From assembly GCF_031143425.1 (NCBI RefSeq), contig NC_090437.1, forward strand, positions 1,180,950,863 to 1,181,014,862: a DNA stretch of 64,000 bases. Reading direction: 5' to 3'. The number at the start of each line of letters is the position of its first letter. Within the stretch, counting starts at the first letter, position 1. The notes beneath the pieces are model-generated. The model was not told the DNA's origin, did not search any database, and was given only the letters and a program-made list of their open reading frames with translations. Both the position numbers and the translations under genes were made by a program. This document shows, piece by piece, positions 30,998 to 44,799 of this stretch. The stretch is from Pleurodeles waltl (lineage: Eukaryota > Chordata > Amphibia > Caudata > Salamandridae).

Positions 30998-31369
30998 AGT
31001 GCCAGTTGTGGCCGGAAAAAGAAGTAACAGCAAAACAAGAACACCTGAGAAGAAAATAAAATCTCCTCCATTCCAATAACACAGCACATCAACTGCTGGA
31101 GTTCGTAGAATTTTGACTCAAGTGAAACATTATCTGAGCTATCTTTTTTCTCCAATGCATAATTAGCACTAAATAGACTAAAAATGCTACACTATGAGCA
31201 GGATGAGAATGCAAGTCACTTGCTGTCCTTGTAATTGAAGCAACTGGCAAGTAATTCATTGATCCAGTAATTAAAAAGATGTACAGATAGATTGATAATA
31301 CACCTAGGAGAAATATCTGAGGAGCTCACAACCTGTTTCACTGGGCTTTCCACTTCTGAAGGCAATCAA
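30998..31369. other. Intergenic sequence, no gene seen
   Basis: Short stretch between the fold-back element and the L1-like RT relic, without a recognisable feature. Confidence 0.4.
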
Positions 31370-31740
31370 TCAATGAACAAAAAATTATCTCTAGAAATTC
31401 TACAATTACCTGTGCTGACGGCAAAGCAGAAGGTAATCTGGAAGAAGGCATAACAGTTGTGGAAATCTTGAAAGCAAATGAATCCATGAGCACTGGAAAA
31501 GCCTGTGGGGAAGATGATTTTCTAATCAAATTCTGCAAGATTATCATACCTACGATTACTCCATTGTTCTGCAGAGTATTCACGGACACAGCTGAAAATG
31601 GAGAAATCTGCGATGAATCCAAGATTCATTACAACATTGATTCCCAAACCCCTGAATGATCCATTAAGCTATGCATTTTACAGGCATTAAAATACTGCCA
31701 ACAATAATAACACTGAAGATACTGTTAGACCTGTTAGCCT
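31370..31740 (+). pseudogene. L1-like ORF2 relic, part before the insertion
   Basis: Near 31450-31650 a frame reads ITVVEILKANESMSTGKACGEDDF-like text followed by TPLFCRVF and AENGEI. This matches the L1 RT entry region (family pattern I..L..GKAPGxDGF.....P.L...F..A.ENG). Lysine/proline positions of the motif are degraded. It ends near 31740, where the dispersed repeat copy B begins. Confidence 0.6.
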
Positions 31741-31797
31741 TAATGTGATATTCCTCCAAACCTTTTGCCTTAGTCCTGCATATTGTTCTGTTCTCAT

Positions 31798-33900
31798 TTT
31801 TGTTGGCCTTAGGACTCTGTGCACTTTACCACTGCTAGCCAGTGCTAAAGTGCTTGTGCTCATTCATTAAAACATGTAAACAACGTCCTGTCCCCAGCTG
31901 GAATATTTAATTTACATATAAGTCCCTAGTAATGTGGTACACCATGTACCAAGGGCCTGTAAATTAAACACTACTAGTGGTCTTGCAGCACTTATTGTGC
32001 CACCCACTTAAGTAGCCCTTAAGGTGTGTCTCAGAACTGCCATTGCACCTATGCATGCAGTTGTAAACTGTTATTTCGACCGGACAAAATAAACCTTTTG
32101 CGAGACTCAAATTTACCTTACCTTTTAATACATATAAGTCATCCTTAGGTTAGTCCCTATACAGCCCACTAAAAATTAGGACCTTTAATTTCAAGTTTTA
32201 CATATCCCGGTAATGAAAAACTCCTATATTCATTTTACACTACTTCAAGGCTCGCTTCTCCTATAGAATCACATTGGAGGTACCTTATTACAACTAATAA
32301 GCTGTAGCATTCATATGGGAACAGGTAAACAGATCATGTTTGGTGTCTTTGTAATTATAATGAAAATCCTCTTTTATGGTAAAGTAGGATTTTGAATTAC
32401 AATTTTGAAAATGCCACTTTTAGAAAGTTGCCATTTAGTGCTTGCAGCCTGTCTCTGGGTCACATGACTGGGTGTAGTTGGCAGTCTGTCCTTGTGTATT
32501 CCTCCTAGACAACCAGTCACAATAGAGAGCTTAGGTGTGCCTGGATGAGCCATCACTGGCAGGATGGGAGGACATATTTAGATACAGCCACACTAACACA
32601 TGAATAGGCTGTGTCCTGCATTCATATAAAGATTGCATATACCCTGTAGTTAGTCTGGAGCCAGGGCAAGAGAGGCAGGAAACCTGAGCCTCTAGGAGAT
32701 TTTCCCACATCGAAGAATGTACCTGGTATAAATATTGGACTTCAGACACCATCTCTTCAGTACACATCTGGACCTGTGGATACTAAAGAAGGAGAAGTGT
32801 TGTGCTGCTTTGCTGTCAGAAGGACTGGTACCCTACTACTCTGCTGGTCTGCTACCTACAGATCTGCTTGATGAGAAGGAAGATTGGACCTGTACCCTTC
32901 ATCCCAGGATGAAGTGAGTCCATGGATCAGTCAGGTACCCTCCTCTACTAAGTTACAGGGACATAACAAGCTCCAGATGCTCCCTGCAAATACCCAGCTA
33001 ACCTGCTGCCTGGACATGCAACTGGACCTGCCAGAGCTCTGTTGGCTGCTGCTGGAGTGAGATCCTGGTCCCCAACTAGTGCCCCTCAGGTCCTGGACCC
33101 TTGGTGTGGCCTCAGTGGAGCTACCTGATGTTTTTGAATTCTTTATGAATCTCAATGTGCCTATTCATACAAGATCTTGCCACCCATGCTGCCTGCCAAC
33201 TTGAGATTCTGGCAATCCTGACTACGCTACAGCAACCATCAATGACGCCTGGCAGTGCAAGATCCTCACTTCACATTACAGCGTGAATAGCTCACAGGGA
33301 ACTGCCAATGTGGAGCTCCAGCAAAGGCAATCTGCGATGCCTACAGGAACTTCCTACTACATCAATGACCATCCGCAATGCTCTCCCTGCTCCTTGCATT
33401 CACTTTCACTGCAAAATAAACTTGTTGCAATTGACTTTGAAGATAGCTCTTCAGCCTGACTAACCTGGGTCTCTTTATCCATCCCACACTCCATTACAGT
33501 GAGCCTGAACTTGTGACTTTTACCCGGCCTAACATCACCAGTTAGCCATGAGTGGCGCTTTGTGCTTTTGGCACTATTTTCACTTAAATATTTAAAATTT
33601 CATTGCTCTGGTTCAACAAATTGGATTTCCGTCATATTTGTGGCAAAATATTTAACACATTTTAAACTATTTTTCAAAATTGATGTGTGATTCTTCTTGT
33701 GTTGTGTTTTCACTTTAGGACTGTTTGAAGTGCTGTAGGAATACTTTACCCATTGCTTCTAAGTTAAGCCTGACTGCTCTTTGCGAAGCTACCATGGAGA
33801 ACAGGTTAATTTGGGTTTGCTTGTGAATTCACCCAGAGAAGGAATGAAGTTGCTACTTCAGTAGGATTACACTCCATTCAACCAGTAACCCAATTTCTCA
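31798..33900 (+). repeat. Dispersed repeat, copy B, inserted in the L1-like relic
   Basis: Collinear with 21714-23521 but about 300 bp longer, mainly in the middle. It is flanked on both sides by pieces of the same L1-like ORF2, so it inserted after the L1 copy. No open reading frame or protein domain of its own is visible. Confidence 0.75.
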
Positions 33901-33914
33901 TAGCTACAGAAAGA

Positions 33915-34600
33915 GATCCCTCTACTGACTCACCAGACTCAAACAGGCTGTGTCCCAGGTAGGACCTGGAGATATGACATAAGATCTCTATTACACATCA
34001 TTTGGAGTGTGAAGAATGAACAGGGTGAGAAGGCAATCCTATATGCAGATGCTAAGAAAGCAGTTGACCAAGTGAAGTAGGGTTATCGTTTCAGCATACT
34101 GAGGAAGGTCAGATTGGGCCCAATATTTATCCGGAAGGTTCTTTGGCTGTACCAATTACCTACAGCTTCAAAACGCTTTAATGGTTGTACATGTCAATTT
34201 TTCCAGATATTCAGATATGTTTACGCCTTCTGTTTTCTATCCTGCTCTTTGTGGTGGTACTTGAATCCCTAGCATTCATCATAGGCTAAACAAAGGGGTT
34301 GAAGGGTATTATCTCCCTTAAAGGAGAATCAAAATTATGGTTCCACATGCTGGATATCCTGCTTACACTATTTGATCTCTTGAATGTCATACTTGTACTA
34401 CTAAACCTAGTATGAAGCATGTTCACCTTCTCCAGATACAAAATGATCTGTCTGACAATTGAAGTGATGCCCATGAAAACTACGAAGAAGGAAGACTCAC
34501 TGGGTAGATAGTTTTTGATGTGGCTTTCCAGGTAGATAAAATACTTAGAAATCTTACTGTGTTGCAACTTCTCAGACACAATCCATGAAAATGTCAATAA
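33915..34600 (+). pseudogene. L1-like ORF2 relic, part after the insertion
   Basis: It resumes with QTGCVPGR (L1 QTGFxPGR box, near 33930), then IRSLLHII, ILYADAKKAVDQV (L1 LSLDAEKAFDRV, near 34042-34080) and LGPIFIRKVLWLYQLPTAS (L1 GxxFIxWIxxLYxxPTA). IKYLEI near 34536 matches the L1 YLGI box. Stops and frame changes occur throughout. Together with 31370-31740 it forms an ordered L1 RT split by copy B of the repeat. Confidence 0.7.
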
Positions 34601-37600
34601 TTAGCTATCTAAAACCATCAGAGGCTTTACTAAATGAGCAATACTACAGCCATCACGTTAAGGTAGGATCCAAAGTTCAAAGATGGAAGTGACTTTCAGG
34701 TTTAAGTTCATATTTGGAATATTGTCAATAGGTGTGTCACTTAAATGGCTGTTGGGAACAAAAAAAGAATTAAAATCCTTCATATGCAGTAAAGAACCAC
34801 AGTATCTCCAAAAGTCCAAAGTGTATGCCACCACTTAGTCTGGAGGAGTAAGACGTCAGCATACTGATTATTCTTACAAAATATGGTAATTGATCCACTT
34901 GTTTTACCAGTTCTAGTCAAATCCAGAGACTGCATTGCCACCTGACGGTTGACCTCGTTGGGCTGGCAATCCGGTATTGAAGGGTACCGAATGGTGAAAC
35001 AGTCATGTGACCCAGATGTTTCCTCCCTAAATGAAAGAGAGGGTGTGGAATTTGACCCATAAGCTAATGATCATTATCAGCTTTTCACATAGTAAAGACC
35101 AATCTAGAACAAAAGATAGGCAATCGATCAGTCAACTGGACACAGGGGTCAATCAAAGGGATCCTAGTTATAAGGAAGACGGAACCATCCATTGAGGTGC
35201 AATAAGGGGAGATTTCCCCAAAATCAGCACTGTGGGTATCTACAATTTAGACATTGCCTATGCAGTATACTATGTACTGGAACTCATAAGGCCATAAAGT
35301 CTACTATATACAGTTATTTGAAGCAAAGTTGTGACATTCAAGGAGTGATTCTGGAATCTGCAATCTTTTATTTAAAGAATTGTATACTGAGACACTGAAG
35401 TGAAAACACATGGATAAATGATAACCCATACTGAATAACAGATACACAGAACATAAATTGACAGAACCACTACATCCATGACAGAGGCCTGGAATTCTGT
35501 ATCTTTAAAATCCTTCAGGACTGGGAATGCGCCCTACACAACAAAGGAATAAAGCAACTCTGAGTCCTGACTCTCACTGTTGGCGGTGCAATGAGATGGT
35601 CGTGTACATTTTGTGTATTGTGTGTTTATGTCCTTTTTTAACCGAGCTTTGCAAGTGTATATGGTTCACTGTGCAAAAACATGGGATGCATTTTTTGCAG
35701 TCTTCTGCAAAACGCAGTTCATTTTTAGACACTCTAGCTAAATGCAGACAATACCAACTTATCAACTTGAGAGAGGGGAATATTTAGAAGATAATCATGA
35801 ACCACCTGTGCATTAAACGAGGATGATCTGGTCTGGGCAACGATCAGTCCTGTGAGGTTTACAGGATTTGTTGTTTATTAGTGAGCTCCAACTCCTTTCA
35901 CCACGAATGGACGGACACAATAATTCACTCTATACATTCTTAAGACTTTGTTAAAAACAACGTCCTAACTTAGTGGGATAATGAGTAACTAACGAAACAA
36001 ATCAACATAGTGCCACAAATGCAATTAATAAGCAGAAAATTAAATAGACTTGAAACAATGTGGCAGTATTTCATATGTTCATTTCTTTATACGTTGGAAT
36101 CAATTTCTGTTCACCAACCTCTCCCCTCTACCTTCCAAGCTGTCTTAGCACTCATAGTGTCAGCATTAGTTTCTAGTTCAACAACAGGCCTGTTCTGCAC
36201 TTCAAGAAAATCATGTTGTGTCTCTGTCCTAGTGAACTGCGAAAACTAGGTAGTTGCTGAGAAGCCACAGGCCTTCACTGGGGATGCCTGAAGCTAAAGC
36301 TTGCACAAACCAAGTTTCCTAGAAAACGAATTTCTGCGTAATACATATCTGAATCAAGTTAAAATATACTGTTCTGGTTATTTTGAAAAGGGCAGACCTT
36401 CTGCAAAATGATGTAAAATGCATATTAATATATAATTAATCAATGTACCATCATACTATTATAGAGCAAATGTTATATATTGTATGTATGCAATCAAATA
36501 CTAAATCCAACATTCATTTATAATTGTTAAATACTCACTGAGACACACGTATAAAGGAATATATGATATGCCATTGTGGTAAACAAGCAGGAAAACACAA
36601 GGAATACATGACATACGTGTCGTTAAATTGACCCTATCACAGGTGATACTTCAAGATACTCCAGAGATTCTGGGACTGAACAGCCAAAAAAGATAGTTGA
36701 ACACAACACTAGCAGTGGCAAGAATGTGCATACTGCACAAATGTATATCGAGAGCTCTCCCCCCCTCATATGGACTGGTATAAAGAGCTCTCTCTCATGG
36801 CCTCCTATGAATGCACTGAACATAAACCAGTTGATCATCTTAAAATGGCGAGGCAATTGGTGGTGCCTTTGTGAACCTATAGAAACTAATCTCTATCACT
36901 AATACATTTTCTTGTTCATGAAAGTTGAATTCACTGATGTTTGTGGGGTGTGTATCGTTGACGCCAAGGAGACGGATCCCGCAAGTCCCAATGGAGAACT
37001 GGACGAACTCACTTTGCTCCTTTGTATCTTGCTACTGACGATGTTCTCCCGCGGGAGAATGGAATTCATTTAACACAGACACCTTTTTGGCTTAATTTTC
37101 CTTTTAATAGCGTTTTACCCCTGTATAGGATTCAGTAATCCCTCACAATTTCAATATTTGTTTAAGCATAACATATATTATCTTTACATTAGGAAACCTG
37201 ATGTAAATGGTACGTCTAGGGAACTGTTTCTCCTCTTTACACTATCGATTTAATTGAGATAACTTGCTAGATTTGGCAAGCGTAAGGTCTGCCAGAAGAT
37301 GAACATTGTGTAATGTATTTTCACATTGTGTGAATATTAGTTATAATAGAAATACAATAAAAGGCAAACTGCAGTAGCTTTGTCGGAGGTTAAAGCACAA
37401 CATCACATCGATACTGGGTTGAGTGCATTCACTGACTAAGTTGTATGAAAGACAAATGTGTTGTATTACAGTGCAAGTTTGCTTTTTCAAAGTAAATCCT
37501 TCATCCCAGTATGTGAGAGGCATGCTCTGTAGATTCAAGTGAATAGTTTACTGGTGACATTGTGTTACTTCAAACGGAGACAGAAACACAAAGATAGGGA

Positions 37601-38756
37601 ATGAGGCACAGTTGAGAAAGGGGCACAGGGACAAGAAAAAGACATAGCGACACGGAAACATCTTACAGCTCGACAGGGGCATAAGGACATGAAACTGGGA
37701 TGCAGACACGTTAGGACATGGTTCTTTCACCAGGGAGATAGAATGAAAAACATAAAAAGAGGAATTGGGACCAGAAAACAGAAATAGTATCAATGATACA
37801 GATGCAGCGCAAGGCTACGTGTTACCATTCAACCAGCACTCCCTGCTCAAATTCCAAGGAATTTTGTTTTGGTTAATTTCGCACAGGCTAAATTGTTTAT
37901 ATACGTGTCATCACAGGTACACTGTCATATACATACTGATATTCTTATTGTTGGTCTTGGTAAAGATTTCTGGCAAGAATAAAGAACCATTTAATGTTCA
38001 TTCATGGGTTCATGCCCATGCACATGGATATATATTCTACACAGAATGGATGGATGCTGTGGTGGGCCATGGGGGCATTATTTCTTCGCTGGGTGCATGC
38101 TGATGGCCGTTACATGTACTGGTGCTTATGGACTTATAAAAGTATGTTTTATGTAACTGTGAAATGCTTTGCCTGCATATCAGGCCGCATGGTACTGTGT
38201 GCATTTGACCAGCCTGGTCCTGAACCTTTAAATTAGAACACTCCCAATTGGAGATGAATCTGGGGCTGTGTGTGAGAAGACATCATATGTGAAATAAAGG
38301 TTAGTCATAAGTGTGTGATAGAGTCTGATGCAAGTTTTTCACCAACTGTTTCTAATCACCCTGTGTCAGTTATGTGATCCCACAGAGACTTCCAGGCTGC
38401 TGTATTAATGTTGTAAGAACCTACATTTAACAAGCATTGGCAATGCCAACAGGTCTGACTTTAAATAAGTGTTGTATGACAATGTGAAGTAGTGCAAGTA
38501 GATAGTACGGGAATGGATTCATTTTTGTGTGGTAGTAAACAACTGTAAAATAATATTGGTGTAGGATAAAAGGTCTGGTGAGAGTTGTACTGTCAAGCCA
38601 GAAATAAAAATCCATGTAGGTTACTGACCGTCCATCTGTGCTGCTGCCAGAGAAAAACACCATGTTATCTAGGTATCTTAGACAGTTTGGTAGCATTGAA
38701 ATATCATGTGTGTGCTCCTGAAAGCTGCAGCTCAGGCAGCTGGGTAAATAAACAAA
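34601..38756. other. Intergenic DNA, no gene seen
   Basis: About 4.1 kb, AT-rich. The first few hundred bases may be the decayed C-terminal part of the L1-like element. No other coding, RNA or repeat feature could be supported. Confidence 0.45.
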
Positions 38757-39459
38757 GGGGCAGATGTACAAAGCTTTTTGCATGTCGCAAACAGCGAAAT
38801 TCGCTGTTTGCGCCATGCAAAAAGCACATTGTGATGCTCCTTCCCATTTTGCAAGTCGGTAACCTGGTTACCGACTCGCAAAATGGGAATGCGACTTGCA
38901 AATAGGAAGGGGTGTTCCCCTTCCTATTTGCAATTCACATCGCGATGTGGAATTGCTTTGTGACCGCGAACGCGGTCGGAAAGCAATTCGCAGTTAGCAC
39001 CCATTTCAAAGGGGTGCTAACCCATTCGCAAAAGGGAAGGGGTCCCCATGGGACCCCTTCCCCTTTGTGAATGGCCCTGAAAACATTTAGGACCACTGCC
39101 TGCTCTGAAAAAATGAAACACAAACATTTAATTTTTTCGTTTGTGTTGCAACTCGTTTTCCTTTAAGGAAAACGGGCTGCAATACAAAAAAAAAACTGCT
39201 TTATTGAAAAGCAGTCACAGACATGGTGGTCTGCTGTCTCCAGCAGGCCACCATCCCTGTGAGTGCTGCAAAACGGAAGGGAGTCGCAAATTGCGGCCCA
39301 CCTCATTAATATTAATGAGGTGGGTCTTTGCGACCCCCTTGCGATTCGGAGATGGTGTCAGGGACACCATCCTGCATCCGGGTTTGTGACTCGCAAATTG
39401 CGAGTCGCTCAGACTCACAATTTGCTAGTCGCAAACTCGGACTTTGCTACATCTGGCCC
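38757..39459. mobile_element. Palindrome-chain MITE, GGGCCAGATGTA family
   Basis: About 703 bp. The ends GGGGCAGATGTACAAAG and, reversed from the right, GGGCCAGATGTAGCAAAG are inverted repeats. The interior is a series of palindromes: GCTTTTTGCATG...CATGCAAAAAGC with CGCAAACAGCGAA nested inside (38774-38825), CCCATTTTGC...GCAAAATGGG (38846-38888), an AAATAGGAAGGGG hairpin (about 38899-38931), and AGGGAAGGGGTCCC..GGGACCCCTTCCC (about 39032-39062). The flanks AAA and ATA are only a partial target duplication. No coding capacity. It shares an architecture, but not sequence, with the GC-rich elements in the provirus. Confidence 0.8.
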
Positions 39460-42400
39460 ATAATGATCACAACTGTGTGGCAGGCAAGTACTTTTATGTG
39501 GGAGCATACAAAATCTGTCCATTAAAAATATGTGCTCTGCTGCCAACATGTGGGCGGAGACAAAGCTTTTTTCCTTATGATTCTCACATTATTGTCATTC
39601 CAGACCACTAAAACGAAGTCTGTTGCTCAACATCACCTTTGATGTACCTCTTTCTCTTCATGTCTGTTACATTGTTATACACCTCTGATATATGCTGATA
39701 GTATACTGCATCCGCAGAGTTAGATGGTGATGAATGTGAATATTAGTTATTTATGTTATTGGAGTGATTTCTTATAGATGCATGAGATTTATTCCTACGT
39801 GCAAGTCTTACATGCAAGTCTTACACAGCATTGAACACTATACCTATGCATATTGTTATGCATTTTTCTGTCTTCATCACACTATTTGGGCAAAATAGCA
39901 TGTAATATATGTTTTATATGCCATTGTGGGTCCTTGAATCTAGAAGGTTGTTAGTTACACATCAACAACTTTGCATTTACACATTTTGGAAATCACATAT
40001 CCAGATCATTTTGTGAATCGGCTCAGAGAGGTCTTATATAAGTGCACTCAACGGTACTCAGAGACAAATCAAAAAACGAGGCATAAAAAGACCGCACATA
40101 CTTGAGTTCAGCTGTGACAAAACTGATCTTCACCACAGACAGCAGCACAACCTACAACAGTTAAGGAAACAAGGCTGCACAATGGGAATAGACTACCACT
40201 GTGCCTTGAGGTCAGTGATGGCCAGTATTCAGTCACAATGAAGCATAGTGATGAGAGTCTATTGAAAGATTAGTGGATTGTAGTTGAGTGATTGAGTAAA
40301 TGATTAAGTGATTGAGTGTGAGATAATGAGTGAGTGAGTGAGAAAATTAGTGAGTACATCAGAGTGAGTACATAAGTGAATAAGTGAATAAAATAATTGA
40401 TAAAGCACCTATTTTTGACTATCAGCATTGAGTGCATTTAGATTTGTAGAATGACAGTTGTACACGCTTCATAAATGAAAAGTATAATCATATGTCTCAT
40501 CGTTTAATCTCATGCTTCTTGGCATCTTGCTCTTAGCTGACAGTTTACGCAACTTGTCACAACTGTTTGTTTGAATATACCTTCCGTCCAGGGGTATCTG
40601 GGGGTGTCGCAAAGCCCCTTTCAGTGTAGTGAGGAGGTACCCTTCAGAGGACCGCCACTTTAAATCTAAGGCTATGAGTATCTATGTGATATGGGAGTCT
40701 CAGGGGCTTCTCAGCACATTCTGTTTTGTTACAACTTCACTGCAACTATAAATCATTATTAAGACGATATTTAGGACAGAATGTTTTATGGCAGAAGATA
40801 TTCTGACAATAATATTCTGGTACCTTCTTAATGTAAGCTTAGACATCTGACTTGCTGAAGAAGTTCTTGTTCACTCCTCCTACTTGATTTCTTAGTGTGT
40901 ATGTTGATGGAATACCATGTGGAAGCTCAAATCATACTCAACACATTCATACAACTGTAGGTCAAGGCCTAAAGTAGTTTACATCTTGTGTTCTTTTATG
41001 ACTGACAAATTCGGTTCAGCTCCTCTGGTCCAAGCATTCTTCACATGGCCTCAGGAGTGTCCCACAGGTCTATTCTATTTGTCTTAGCATCTTATTGGAC
41101 CCAATATAAGAAAGAGGAGTCTGGACATTCCCATTCACCAGTATGAAGGTTACTGATGCGGTGCCATTGAGAAATGGATTTGCAATCCCGATTAAAATGC
41201 ACTCAATAAAAATAGATTCTGCTTGATCTCTTCCTCCACTACTCATTTATTTTAGGATTGGTTTAATTCAGTGTATTTCATGGCATCACAACTTCATATG
41301 TTTCCGCATTACTAGGGAAAATTAAACATGCAAAATGATTCCTGATGGTGTGTGACCCTGTGCTTAGGATCATTTTAGTTTTTTTTCCCTGACAAACCAA
41401 TCTAAGCACATTCAAAAAAGCCTTATTGCTGGACTTTTTGGACACAGCATTGGGTGGTAACACGTTTCACTTATTCCAACTACCAATATAGTGGCCTAGA
41501 CCTTCGGTTTTATGAATGTATCTGCACAAGCCAGATATGTTACCTGATTTAATTGATGAAAATTCTCCTTTCTCACATGACTACCTGATCTATCACTGTT
41601 TTTGTGCCACACCACACAAATGGGTATGTTTTCTAAAGTTCCGCGGGGGCACCACAGTCCTAAACCTTTTTTATGCTACAAAATATATGCCTGCGTCACT
41701 AAAGTTGTTGTCTCTGGTTAGGGCATAATTAAAGCTCAACGTCAGAAAAAACAAACATCACATTGTCTTAATCCTGGAATGAAAATTTTAAAACAGACTT
41801 AATACGCAGACAAATATTAATAAAACAGGACTCTTGTAAATAGGTCACTGGCACATTCAAACTTTAAAAACCAACAAACAAGGATCAACATTATGCACTC
41901 TCTAGACACACTCTTTAAAATACTTATATTTACCCATTGGCTTTCATCTCCACTCTCTTCTGTTTGTGGCTTACATTTGACTCTGGCTTTTCCCCATCCC
42001 TTCTATCGCTTTCCTCCCTTACTCCCTCTTCTCTTGTTAAAGATAAAATTGGCATTACCCAATTATATCAGTATTCTTGACATTCTGCATCCCTCCTTTC
42101 GGAGTTCACACCATCACTCGGCAGTCATAAGGAAGCTGCATTCATTGATACAACTATTTACAGTTTAGTAATTGTAAGCAGTTTTTAACAAAGCAGTTTT
42201 TCTTTGTGAAAGCAAAGTGGCAACTCGACATCGTGTTTTGTTATCCAATCGAAAACAGTTCTCGTGTGTCCACTCTAGACAACGTGCAGAAATAGTGTCT
42301 CCCATTCATCCCGCAAACTAGGCCAGAAAACAAGCCAGTCTAATATCTCTTACTTTAGAAAATATGTCCGAACACATAACAATAGCAGAGCCCATTGCCA

Positions 42401-44799
42401 AGAAAGTCTACTTGACATGACTTTCATCACTAAGTGCTCTTAATTCCTTCTATCCTCAACATTATTATACAAGGCAAATCAACATTTCAGCTAAACCTAT
42501 TCGGCTGAATGATACAACAGATGCCCTCATTGTAAGCGAAGTTTAATTAAAAGCAGATAAAAATCAAGAAAATATTTCTCGCATTCTTTCAAAATGGAAC
42601 AAAATGTGCCTACAATTGCAGGTTGAAAAGGAGCTGTCTCTCTGTTTGCTAGGGGCAGACTGTGGAGGTATTGTCTGGCTTTATCTCTATCGTCCCCGTC
42701 TGTCATATAATCCTGTTAAAATCTAGGGCGCCATTTCAACCTGAGACCTTCCAAACAAAAACTCAATCTCCTACACATAACGCGGTCATCAGCTTTTTTT
42801 ATGGCACTTTCTATATTTTATGTAACTGAAGCATACTTCAATAAAGTGCTGGCGGCTCTGGTGGTAACAGAGCTGTGACATGAATGGGTCATGATACCAT
42901 GCTCAAAAACGTACTCCAAGTCCAACATGTCCCATAAAAGACAAAACACCTGCACACAAACTTAAAAGATCTCTGAAAAGATAAATAATCCAATCGTGAC
43001 CCCTTTTCAAAGGAAATGAACACTATTCAACGAGCACTCACCCCCGTACTCTTTAGCTCCTGAACAATAACAGTATAAATCTCATGGACAAGCAAACAAA
43101 AGTAACTCATGATAAGGCCTGCGTTAGAAATCTTACCTTCTTTAATTCTGAAGGTACTTGTTTTACACTTTTTTCAACAATGGCTTTTTGGTACATGATA
43201 TGGTGTGACACTGCTTCAAGCTGTAATACAAGCCTAAATTGCACATATAATATGTACTAAGATTAGTACTCTTAACAAAGGCTGACAAACAGCAATGGCA
43301 AGTGATTTATTTGTTCACACTTCTAAAACAAGAAGCTTTATACAGCCAACATTCATTCATTTCGTCTTTTCTGTTTGTTATTTTTTTACACAATAAGTTG
43401 GCTGTTTGTTCTCGAAACAGTTACAGGTACGTAGCTTTTTTTTATTTCAGAAATTGCCAGTAATGTACCATAAAGACCTAGCAGTTACAACGCAATGCAC
43501 GTTTTTTGCTATAGGTCAAAAAAACTTTCTACCGATTATTTTCTTGCAAATACCTCTTGCTCATGCTAGTCTTGATTTCTTTTAGTCCCAGCACTTTAAT
43601 GAACATTAAGCTCTCTACAGGAAATCAAGTATTGTAAACTATGAGGTTGTTGGACCCATGAAAGCAATCATGCTCGCAAGAACTTAGGGAATACACTTCT
43701 AAATGTTAAATGCTGGATAACAGCATCTTCCTTTACACACGTTTGTGGGTTTTGTCAGTTATAACGAACTTGTGAGTATGTTTTTGTATAGCAAAAAACT
43801 ATAACCTGAGGATCCCAGAACTCAATATCTGGAAAAGATGCTTTCACAGAGAGAAAGTCATGACAACAAATGAACCTTCAGACTGTTTACAGATAGTGTG
43901 ATATGTGTACACAATTTAATGGCATTTCACAATACCCACGGCCTACAGCGCTGGTATATTTTGGTATCAATAAGACATTTTTACCGGTAGCTGGTTAACA
44001 GTATTGATGGCTTACTCCGGTTCTATCAAAATAATTTTTGTCTAACTAAAGAACTGTAAATGTAAAAGAGAGTCTACTGGAAAGAAATGTAAATTGTTCG
44101 AAGAAGCAGAGGAGCATACACAGAATCTCCGTTTCGAATGGAAATAATGGCACTACGTAATTGACTATAAATGTGGGACTGCAAAATATGATCATACAAC
44201 ATGTCCCCAAATCTCACCAGAAAGCTTTTAATCCCTGACATATAGATCTGTAACAATAAAAATTAAACCCAATCCTTTCGCGTGTGAAACAATATTGGCA
44301 AAGCCAATCGGTCTGGCATTATTTGTCAGTCTTTTGGCTTTGCCCATCCTTGTTTTGTTTCATCATTGGTTTTACGAAGCATCATTGTGGGGGAGCTGCT
44401 GGGCCATTGCCAACATAAAAAGAGCAGCATGATGTCTTCCCCAGTAAAGTTTGCCAATGGCTGAAGTGGGTTGACCAACTGTTCCATCCTGTATGGTGTA
44501 GTGCTGTAATATACATGACACAACAACAGAGAAGCAGAAGAAGAGGACTGGATGAAGGCCCTTATAAGTATATTATATATACAAATTCAGCAAAAGAAAA
44601 AAGATCTTGCTTAAACTAAACAGTGAATAAAGGAAAGAAAAACAGTTTTTTGGTCTTAAAAATGCACGTAATACAACAGTAGCTTCAAGTATTACGGAAA
44701 CTACTTTTTGAATTAATATACTTCTTGTGAAAGAGCAGAATGCTGCCACTGACAAACAAACGTTTTTGAAGCACAGGCTCCGCATTTGTTTTTTTATAG
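39460..44799. other. Intergenic DNA, no gene seen
   Basis: About 5.3 kb of AT-rich, mostly unique-looking sequence. A degenerate GAGT/GTGA simple repeat lies at about 40275-40400. No exon with convincing splice sites or domain was found on either strand. Confidence 0.45.
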
